The notes under the pieces were generated by a model. It was not told the origin of the DNA, made no database searches, and saw only the letters and a list, made by a program, of their open reading frames with translations. This document shows, piece after piece, positions 1-5,703 of a DNA stretch of 8,260 bases. This stretch comes from JBGQDM01 sp041495845. GTDB lineage: Bacteria; Acidobacteriota; Terriglobia; Terriglobales; Acidobacteriaceae. The position numbers were made by a program, and so were the translations under genes. Every line of letters starts with the position of its first letter. Position 1 is the first letter of the stretch. The stretch covers positions 1 through 8,260 of the forward strand of contig JBGQDM010000123.1 in the NCBI GenBank assembly GCA_041495845.1. Reading direction: 5' to 3'.

Positions 1-21
1 CTTTGTTGGCGCGGGGCGCGA

Positions 22-2202
22 TCAGCGCTTGAATGACAAAGCTTCTTCCAGCACCGGTTGCAGGTTGTACCGGATGGTAGCGGTATGCGGCGGCAGGCGT
101 TTTTCGACGGAGCGAAGATCGGCGGAGAGCGTTTTGATTTCGGGAGCGTCTTGGGTCTCTCCGAGCAGTTGCCGCGAGCGCAGCAAAGCGGCATAGGCGA
201 GTTCCACCGGAAATTTGTGGTCCCGCAGGAACAGGCCGTAGTTGTACCAATCGGCGCCTTCGATGCGGGCATCATGGGTGGCCGCATCCAGGCGGAGAGC
301 GTTCTGGTAGAGCGGCAGGGCTTCGCGAGCCCGATTGTTTTGCGCCAGGAGATCGGCTTCAAAGACAGCGGCAACGCTTTGAATCCGAAGTTCGCCGGAG
401 CGAGCGGCCAGTTCGCGTGCCAGCCCGTAAGACCGCAGCGCGTCGTCGTTGCGATGCAGGCGCTCCTGGCAATGCGCCAAGCGCAGCAACGCGCCCAGAA
501 TGGTCGCCGACGGAGCGTCGCGACGCTTCGCCATGCGATCCAGAAAAATCGTGTAGCGTGCGACTGCGGCCTCCGGCTGACCTTGCGCTTCCAGTTGGTT
601 GGCAAGATAGAGGTGCGCCTCGTTCAGTTGCGGATCGCTGGCAAGCGCCTTTTGCCAACTGGCGATCGCCTCAGCGCCGTGGCCAAGCTTGGCCGCCAGA
701 ATTCCGTGATTGATGAGCAGGTTGGCATCGTTCGGCGAACTCTTCAGGAGCTGCACCGCCAGCGCGTATGCCTGTTCGAAGTTTCCTGCACCCACCCACT
801 GCTGAAGCAGTCCTGCCCGCGGCGCCGGATCGTGAGGGCTGAGGGCCGCTGCCTTCTGCCATGCGGCCACGGCCACTGCCGGTTGCTGTTCCACCCCGGC
901 GCGGCGGGCCAGCCGCATCTGCAACGAACTGTCAAATGGGTTGATCACGGCCGCGCGCCGCAAGGCGCCGAGGTTTTCACTCTGCGCGGCCAGAAAATAA
1001 CGCGTCTGGTCGATTCCGCCCAGCAGCAGCAAACTGCCCAGCGCCGCCCAGCGTAGACGCCGGGGCGCGGGCGCGTCCGCGGCGAACCAGCGCAGTCCGT
1101 TCGCCAAACCACCGCCGACGGAACCGGTGGCAGCGAGAGCCGTCTGTTTCGAATTCAGCAGCAAGGCCGCGATCCGCCCATCTCGCAACTTCCAGATGGC
1201 GCCGTCAAGAATGAAGTGGTGCAAGTTCACCAGCGCGGTGAAGATAAGAAAGCTGGTGGTGAAGTCGAAATGAAAGACTCGACTGGCCAGCCACGGCCCG
1301 GGCAGGAACAGCGCAATGCCGCCAGCCACCAGCACGGCGAAATAGGCGGTCGGGCGCCACGCCGTCTGGCTCGTGGCTTGCGCCTCGCGGCGGGCATAGT
1401 AGCTGGTGATCCAGAGATATTGTGCGGCATGCATCACGGCCAGCACGCCGGTGCTGTAACGGCTTTGCGGAACCCGCAGGCCCCACGCGGCGGAGAGCAG
1501 GCTGGGCAGGACAAACCAGAGAAACTGCGTCGAGAGCAGACAGACTGCCGGCGCAAGCGGACGCCATCCCGTCTGTTGCGCCAGCCGCCGAAAACCGGTG
1601 ACGCTCAGAAAGAGCCACGCGATGGCCAGCACCAGGCGCGCCGCCAGGCTCACCCGTTCGGGAATGCCCGCCGAAAGAAACAGCCAATCGGAGGAAGCGC
1701 CGGCGTGCAGGGTAACCAGCAACACCGCATACGAAAATACAAACGACAGATGCAGCGCCTGCCGCGTCTCGCGGTCCGGGTCGGCTCCGGCGCGGCGCGC
1801 AAACATCATCATCACGCCGTAGTTTTGGCCGCTGTAGTGCCACGGACTCCACGTGAGGTAGAGCGTGAAGATCCACGGCAGCGCGTTGGAATAGAAGTGC
1901 GCCAGCACCGTCGTCGCCAGCAATACGCCCGTGATGTGCAAGGTAAACAGGCGGTACTTCGAGAAATCGTCGGCCCGGTGAAAGGCGCGATAGATGGTCG
2001 CCATGTAGTGCGGATAGTTAAAGAAAAGCGCCAGACCGTAGAAAATTACAGGCCAGAGCCGGGTGAGGGAACCGGTGAAGTACGCCAGCCCAATCAGCGG
2101 CGCCGACCACGCGCCGCAGCCCACGATCAGATCCAGCGCAGGATGATGGAGCCACAGACTGCGGGCAGTCGACTTCCTCGCGGCTGGAGAGGTTCTTGTC
2201 AT
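22..2202 (-). CDS. Polytopic membrane protein with C-terminal TPR domain, function unknown
   Basis: The 726-residue product has two parts. Residues about 20-345 hold roughly ten hydrophobic segments, with one more near 384-396. Residues about 437-640 form a tetratricopeptide repeat region, clearest at 457-490, 491-524 and 525-558, which in this family usually acts as a protein-docking surface. Polar motifs lie in or next to membrane segments: NYPHY (62-66), WHYSGQNYG (121-129), MHAAQYLW (257-264) and NLHHFILDGAIWKLRD (326-341). Such histidines could bind a metal or cofactor, but that is inference and I cannot name the family. I chose the ATG at 2202 over an upstream in-frame ATG at 2361. The longer version would add 53 residues that do not look like a membrane protein start, would run through a perfect TATAAT box, and would nearly abut the divergent peptidase gene. 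The Shine-Dalgarno signal before 2202 is weak. The gene is divergent from the peptidase and ends with TGA just inside the window. Confidence 0.85.
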   Translation of the reverse strand: MTRTSPAARKSTARSLWLHHPALDLIVGCGAWSAPLIGLAYFTGSLTRLWPVIFYGLALFFNYPHYMATIYRAFHRADDFSKYRLFTLHITGVLLATTVLAHFYSNALPWIFTLYLTWSPWHYSGQNYGVMMMFARRAGADPDRETRQALHLSFVFSYAVLLVTLHAGASSDWLFLSAGIPERVSLAARLVLAIAWLFLSVTGFRRLAQQTGWRPLAPAVCLLSTQFLWFVLPSLLSAAWGLRVPQSRYSTGVLAVMHAAQYLWITSYYARREAQATSQTAWRPTAYFAVLVAGGIALFLPGPWLASRVFHFDFTTSFLIFTALVNLHHFILDGAIWKLRDGRIAALLLNSKQTALAATGSVGGGLANGLRWFAADAPAPRRLRWAALGSLLLLGGIDQTRYFLAAQSENLGALRRAAVINPFDSSLQMRLARRAGVEQQPAVAVAAWQKAAALSPHDPAPRAGLLQQWVGAGNFEQAYALAVQLLKSSPNDANLLINHGILAAKLGHGAEAIASWQKALASDPQLNEAHLYLANQLEAQGQPEAAVARYTIFLDRMAKRRDAPSATILGALLRLAHCQERLHRNDDALRSYGLARELAARSGELRIQSVAAVFEADLLAQNNRAREALPLYQNALRLDAATHDARIEGADWYNYGLFLRDHKFPVELAYAALLRSRQLLGETQDAPEIKTLSADLRSVEKRLPPHTATIRYNLQPVLEEALSFKR

Positions 2203-2230
2203 CAGTGAATTCGGAGCTGGACCTGCTGGG

Positions 2231-2236
2231 ATTATA
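2231..2236 (-). promoter_or_regulatory. -10 promoter element (TATAAT) for the TPR membrane protein
   Basis: On the minus strand a perfect TATAAT occurs 28 bases upstream of the ATG at 2202, inside the run TTTCTATAATCCC. It would give a leader of about 20 bases. No good -35 hexamer is seen at 16-18 bases spacing, so the call rests on the -10 box and its position. It supports the shorter start of this gene. Confidence 0.5.
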
Positions 2237-2322
2237 GAAACGACGGCCACTGCACCGCCCCTATCGAAAGTAACTGGCGTGGAATGGCCGACGGACAACC
2301 CGCTCTCGGCCAACCGGACGCA

Positions 2323-2331
2323 TGCTATTCT
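2323..2331 (+). promoter_or_regulatory. Extended -10 promoter candidate for the M13 peptidase gene
   Basis: The sequence TGCTATTCT fits an extended -10 element (TGn followed by TATTCT, four of six matches to TATAAT). It ends 32 bases before the ATG at 2364, so transcription would begin near 2338 and give a leader of about 26 bases. There is no convincing -35 box, which is usual for extended -10 promoters. Confidence 0.4.
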
Positions 2332-2343
2332 GACCGGCTGTGC

Positions 2344-2361
2344 GAAGGACATGAAGGACAT
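2344..2361 (+). repeat. Tandem 9-base repeat at the M13 gene start
   Basis: Two exact copies of GAAGGACAT lie head to tail just before the start codon. Each carries an AAGGA Shine-Dalgarno-like core. The second copy, five bases before the ATG at 2364, is correctly placed for initiation. The first copy is 14 bases away, too far for normal use. Confidence 0.8.
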
Positions 2362-2363
2362 GT

Positions 2364-4424
2364 ATGCGTAATTGCTGGTTGCTTTGCCTCCTCTTTCTCT
2401 CTTCTGTGCTCTGCGCTCAGACCAAGCCGCTGCCGAAACTCGAAGACCAGATCGCTTTCGATCCCGGCCTCGGTGTGTCCTCTCTCGACCGCGGCGCCGA
2501 TCCTTGTGTGGATTTCTTCCAGTACACCTGCGGCGGCTGGCTGAAGCAAAATCCGATTCCGCCCGACCAGTCGAGTTGGGGCGTGGACTCCAAACTACAA
2601 CTGCGAAATTCCCTCATCCTGCGGCAAGTCCTGGAAGATGCGGCCAAGGGCGGCAGCAAGCGGGACGCGGTGCAGCAGAAGATTGGCGACTACTACGGAG
2701 CCTGCCTGGATGAAGGCGCGATCGAGAAGGCGGGCACGCAGGTGCTGGAGAAGGACCTGCAAGAGATTGCGGCGCTGAAGTCAGTGCATGATTTGGCGGG
2801 ATATCTGGCGCACTTTCATGCTCGCGATGTGCTGACCCCACTTCCCACCAGTACGGTGTTTTCCTTCGGCGCCGACCAGGACTTTGCCGACTCTTCGCAG
2901 TACCTGGCGGAAGCCGACCAAGGCGGCATCGGTCTCCCCGACCGCGACTACTACACCAAGGACGACGCCAAGTCGGTGGAGATTCGCGCCGGCTACCTGG
3001 CCCACGTGCGCCGCATGTTTGAACTCCTCGGCGACACACCGGAGGCCGCAGCGGCCAACGCGCAGACGGTCATGCGCATGGAAACTGCTCTGGCGCGAGC
3101 GTCGCTCACCCGCGTGGAACGACGCGATCCCAAGAAGCTCTATCACAAAATGTGGCGCGTGGAAGTCGCAGCTCTGACGCCGTCGTTCGATTGGGACCGC
3201 TACCTCGAAGGCGTTGGAGTTGGACGAGTGGCCGCGCTCAACATCGTCGTCCCCGAGTTCCTCAAAGCGCTGGAAGTGGCGCTCAAGACGGAGCCGCTTG
3301 ACGCCTGGAAAACCTACTTGCGCTGGCATCTGGTGCACGCCAGCGCGCGTTATTTGCCGGCCAATCTTGTCAATGCTGATTTTGAGTTCTTCGGAAAAAC
3401 TCTGCGGGGGCAACAGGAATTGGAACCCCGCTGGAAGCGTTGCGTTCGCTATGTTGATCGTGACCTCGGGCAGGCGCTCAGTCAGGCGTTCGTGGAAAAA
3501 ACCTTTGGCGCTGAAGGGAAAACGCGCACGCTGAACATGACCAAGGCCATCGAAGCGGCCATGGAGCGCGACATTCAGCAACTCGACTGGATGTCTCCGG
3601 CAACCAAGGCGCAAGCGCTGACCAAGCTGCACGCTGTCCGCAATAAGATCGGCTACCCCGACACTTGGCGCGACTACGGGCCCGTCGAGGTGCGTCCAGA
3701 CGATGCGCTGGGCAATGTGCAGCGGGCCGCCGCGTTTGAGTTTCACCGCCAGCTCAACAAGATTGGGCGCCCCGTCGACCGGGCCGAGTGGCTCATCACT
3801 CCGGCGACGGTGAACGCTTACTACAACGGCCAGATGAACGACATCAACTTTCCTGCCGGCATTCTGCAGCCGCCCTTTTTCGACAAGAGCATGGACGACG
3901 CTGTGAACTATGGCGACGCCGGCGGCATCATTGGGCACGAACTAACGCACGGCTTTGACGACGAAGGCCGGCAGTTCGACGCCGAGGGCAACCAGCGCGA
4001 CTGGTGGAGCGAGCAGGACGCCAAAGAATTCGACAAGCGGGCCCGCTGCGTCGTTGACCAGTTCTCTCAGTTCAACGCGGTGGATGACGTCAAAGTCAAC
4101 GGCGAGCTGACTCTGGGAGAAAACCTGGCCGATCTGGGTGGCTTACGTCTCGCGCACATGGCGTGGCAGGAAGCGACCAAGGGGCAGAAGCTGGAGCCGA
4201 TCGAAGGCTTCACTCCGGAACAGAGGTTCTTCATCGCCTACGGGCAGGGCTGGTGTTCCGCGACCCGTCCCGAGCAGGCGCGCATGCTGGCGGCAACCAA
4301 TCCGCACGCGCCCGAGCGTTACCGCGCCAACGGCGTGGTGGCCAATTTGCCCGAGTTCCAGCAGGCGTTTCACTGCCCGGCACGACAACCCATGGTGCGG
4401 GAGAACCGCTGCCGGGTGTGGTGA
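2364..4424 (+). CDS. Exported M13 family zinc endopeptidase (neprilysin/PepO-like)
   Basis: This 686-residue protein has the full M13 layout and the usual family length. Residues 1-19 form a signal peptide with probable cleavage after LCA. C18 is preceded by SVL, a poor lipobox, so a lipoprotein is less likely. The N-terminal domain begins with DPCVDFFQYTCGGW (46-59). The catalytic domain has NAYYNGQMNDINFPAG (484-499), the zinc motif HELTH (525-529, with catalytic E526) and GENLAD (585-590), whose E586 is the third zinc ligand. The substrate-binding region ERYRANG is at 651-657 and the typical C-terminal CRVW ends the protein. Cysteines at 48, 56, 114, 360, 562, 631, 671 and 683 resemble the disulfide set of neprilysin. 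Such enzymes cleave peptides outside the cytoplasm; the natural substrate here is unknown. The start is supported by AAGGA at 2354-2358, five bases upstream. Nearby ATGs at 2351 and 2360 are out of frame with this gene. Confidence 0.96.
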   Translation: MRNCWLLCLLFLSSVLCAQTKPLPKLEDQIAFDPGLGVSSLDRGADPCVDFFQYTCGGWLKQNPIPPDQSSWGVDSKLQLRNSLILRQVLEDAAKGGSKRDAVQQKIGDYYGACLDEGAIEKAGTQVLEKDLQEIAALKSVHDLAGYLAHFHARDVLTPLPTSTVFSFGADQDFADSSQYLAEADQGGIGLPDRDYYTKDDAKSVEIRAGYLAHVRRMFELLGDTPEAAAANAQTVMRMETALARASLTRVERRDPKKLYHKMWRVEVAALTPSFDWDRYLEGVGVGRVAALNIVVPEFLKALEVALKTEPLDAWKTYLRWHLVHASARYLPANLVNADFEFFGKTLRGQQELEPRWKRCVRYVDRDLGQALSQAFVEKTFGAEGKTRTLNMTKAIEAAMERDIQQLDWMSPATKAQALTKLHAVRNKIGYPDTWRDYGPVEVRPDDALGNVQRAAAFEFHRQLNKIGRPVDRAEWLITPATVNAYYNGQMNDINFPAGILQPPFFDKSMDDAVNYGDAGGIIGHELTHGFDDEGRQFDAEGNQRDWWSEQDAKEFDKRARCVVDQFSQFNAVDDVKVNGELTLGENLADLGGLRLAHMAWQEATKGQKLEPIEGFTPEQRFFIAYGQGWCSATRPEQARMLAATNPHAPERYRANGVVANLPEFQQAFHCPARQPMVRENRCRVW

Positions 4425-4467
4425 GATCGAATCTGCGGCCCCGCACACGCGCCCTGGGATACAATTT

Positions 4468-4508
4468 GCGGCCCTGCTCCTCGCGAGCCGGGCCGCATTT
4501 CTTTTCTC
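4468..4508 (+). terminator. Probable intrinsic terminator after the M13 peptidase gene
   Basis: GCGGCCC (4468-4474) pairs with GGGCCGC (4490-4496). Inside, after one T/C mismatch, GCTC (4476-4479) pairs with GAGC (4485-4488) around a five-base loop. The 11-pair GC-rich stem is followed by ATTTCTTTTCTC (4497-4508), T-rich but not a clean T-run. It sits 44 bases after the peptidase stop and just before the ribosome binding site of the next gene, so it may end the peptidase transcript, or act as a 5' leader hairpin if transcription reads through. Confidence 0.55.
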
Positions 4509-4518
4509 AGGAGACACA

Positions 4519-5076
4519 ATGAAGCAACTGCTCTGTCTGGCAATCTGTCTGCTGGCTGCTGTGGCGTGGGCCGATGATGGCAACGTCCGAGCCGAATCGC
4601 AACACTGGTTTTCGCCGCGCGAAATGGCGTGGGGCTATGCGCAGTTCGACTTTGCGCCGCCGCACAATGAAATTGATCCTAACCTCTGCCGCTCCAATGC
4701 CGGCGACTTTGGCGGCAAGGACGCGCCCTGCAATCTCTTCGCCCGTTACATGCTTTCCGGCTATGCCGAGATTCATCCCATCCTGCGCGGCCCGGCGCGA
4801 CGCCTGTTTTTCTTCGGCGAGCCCCGCTTCCTCTTCGGCAAAAACGTACCTCAGCACCTCTACACCGGGTCGCTCGACGCCATTGGCTGGGAAAAATCCT
4901 GGGGCTTCGGCTTCGATCTGGGACGCGGTTTCCAGTTCCGCGTGACCCAGCATTTCCAGTTCGGACGCTTTGGGGCGCGCGACCGCAGTTTGGGCGAGGC
5001 TGATCTCGGCCCCAACGGACCCTGGGGACGCTACAACGTGATCGGAGTGCGGAAGTATTTCGGGCAGAAGCGCTGA
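4519..5076 (+). CDS. Small exported protein of unknown function, possibly beta-barrel-like
   Basis: I do not recognise this 185-residue protein. Residues 1-18 are a clear signal peptide (KQ, then a hydrophobic core, ending AVAWA before DD), so the product should reach the periplasm or outer membrane. The mature part is rich in glycine and aromatic residues in alternating patterns, such as GYAEIHPILR (81-90), RRLFFFGEPRFLFG (94-107), SWGFGFDLGRGFQFR (127-141) and YNVIGVRKYFG (172-182), which suggests amphipathic beta strands. It has only two mature cysteines, C57 and C71, which could form a disulfide. It does not end in the aromatic residue typical of outer membrane beta-barrels, so that assignment is weak. 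The start is well supported: AGGAG at 4509-4513 lies five bases before the ATG, and the signal peptide begins at once. An in-frame extension upstream would overlap the peptidase gene and hide the signal peptide. Confidence 0.85.
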   Translation: MKQLLCLAICLLAAVAWADDGNVRAESQHWFSPREMAWGYAQFDFAPPHNEIDPNLCRSNAGDFGGKDAPCNLFARYMLSGYAEIHPILRGPARRLFFFGEPRFLFGKNVPQHLYTGSLDAIGWEKSWGFGFDLGRGFQFRVTQHFQFGRFGARDRSLGEADLGPNGPWGRYNVIGVRKYFGQKR

Positions 5077-5095
5077 AGTCGCTGACAGTTGCTCC

Positions 5096-5120
5096 GATGC
5101 GTCGCTGCGCCCAGCATGAC
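5096..5120 (-). repeat. Dispersed intergenic repeat, copy A
   Basis: Read on the minus strand this copy begins GTCATGCTGGGCGCAGCG and continues to GCATC, so its ends (ATGC and GCAT) can pair. Its first 18 bases match copy B at 7129-7146 at 16 positions, in the opposite orientation. It fills half of the 47-base gap between the convergent genes at 4519-5076 and 5124-5642. I recall this repeat type from acidobacterial intergenic regions. Confidence 0.6.
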
Positions 5121-5123
5121 AGG

Positions 5124-5642
5124 TTACGGCGCCGTCGGGTTTCGATGTTTCGTAGCCAGTAAGTAGTTCCGGCCGGTTCCAAAAGCCGCGGCACTGATGT
5201 GGCCGACGGAGATCCAGCGCTCGATGCGGTGGTGTCCCGTACGATGCATCCAGTACGAGAGTCCGACCGAAACCGCGATGCCCGCAACTTCAATCGCGGC
5301 AAATGTCGGCAAGTTGTCCACGGTCTCGTTGTTGAGCAGAATTTCGTCACGGCCGCGAGCCCGCATATTGCGAGTGGAGGCAAAATCCAGTCCACGAAAT
5401 GCCGCCACGCCGGTGAAGAGGATCTTGTTGTCGTGGTCCCAGAAGGCGTGTGCAGCGGCCTTCACCGGCTCCGGCGCGGAAGGCAACTCCGCCGACGCAG
5501 GCGGGGCTGAGGTTTGTGCAGCGACTCGCGCCACGGTCAGGAGCGCTGCCAGCGCAAGGCTTCGCAGGATTTTGGGATACACCTTCACATTGTAAACATG
5601 GCCTGCCGGCTCGCCGCCACTGCCCCTGGTGAGTTGGCGCAC
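5124..5642 (-). CDS. Small membrane protein of unknown function, acidobacterial-type family
   Basis: The 172-residue product has no function I can name, but its core resembles hypothetical proteins I recall from acidobacterial genomes. A hydrophobic segment at about 28-42 ending VAAQ looks like a signal peptide core or membrane anchor. A proline/alanine-rich linker follows (44-62), then FWDHDNKILF (67-76), RGLDFASTRNMRARGRDEI (83-101), TVDN (107-110), a hydrophobic helix (113-130), HRTGHHRIERW (133-143) and a weaker hydrophobic stretch (143-155). The start is GTG at 5642, chosen because AGGAG (5653-5649 on the minus strand) lies six bases upstream. This leaves 27 residues before the hydrophobic core. 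An alternative GTG at 5588 would give a normal short signal peptide (154 residues) but has a poor ribosome binding site. It is divergent from icd across 61 bases and convergent with the upstream small exported gene; TAA ends it at 5124. Confidence 0.8.
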   Translation of the reverse strand: MRQLTRGSGGEPAGHVYNVKVYPKILRSLALAALLTVARVAAQTSAPPASAELPSAPEPVKAAAHAFWDHDNKILFTGVAAFRGLDFASTRNMRARGRDEILLNNETVDNLPTFAAIEVAGIAVSVGLSYWMHRTGHHRIERWISVGHISAAAFGTGRNYLLATKHRNPTAP

Positions 5643-5664
5643 AGCGCACTCCTGGCGGATTCTC

Positions 5665-5670
5665 TATAAT
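5665..5670 (+). promoter_or_regulatory. -10 promoter element (TATAAT) for icd-mdh
   Basis: A perfect TATAAT in the context TCTCTATAATGATTGG lies 33 bases before the icd start, giving a leader of about 27 bases. No good -35 box stands 16-18 bases upstream; TTGGCG at 5634-5639 is 25 bases away, too far. The box lies only 12 bases from the AGGAG of the divergent small gene, so the two genes share a very compact control region. Confidence 0.55.
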
Positions 5671-5691
5671 GATTGGTTTGTTCAAGCTGCT

Positions 5692-5697
5692 GGAGGA
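5692..5697 (+). promoter_or_regulatory. Strong ribosome binding site deciding the icd start
   Basis: GGAGGA lies seven bases before the ATG at 5704. The frame is open 75 bases further upstream to a possible ATG at 5629, but that start would precede the promoter and would overlap the divergent gene's start. The site fixes the start at 5704. Confidence 0.85.
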
Positions 5698-5703
5698 ATT
5701 CTT

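Noticed and set aside
58..1056. Plus-strand open frame of 332 codons opposite the TPR region
   Set aside because: Its product is an arginine/glutamine-rich shadow with no family features, and the minus strand carries a coherent TPR protein here.
1216..2208. Plus-strand open frame of 330 codons opposite the membrane domain
   Set aside because: Low-complexity Arg/Gln/Gly composition and no signals; it mirrors the hydrophobic segments of the real gene.
2364..2420. Lipoprotein reading of the M13 peptidase N-terminus at C18
   Set aside because: The residues before C18 (S-V-L) do not fit a lipobox, and cleavage after A19 is more plausible.
2781..3938. Minus-strand open frame of 385 codons opposite the M13 peptidase
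   Set aside because: It is a common effect of GC-rich codon use in the antisense frame; the sense strand has all M13 catalytic residues.
5126..5135. Perfect 10-base palindrome ACGGCGCCGT
   Set aside because: It is short, lies at the very end of the minus-strand coding sequence and is expected by chance in GC-rich DNA; there is no T-run to make it a terminator.
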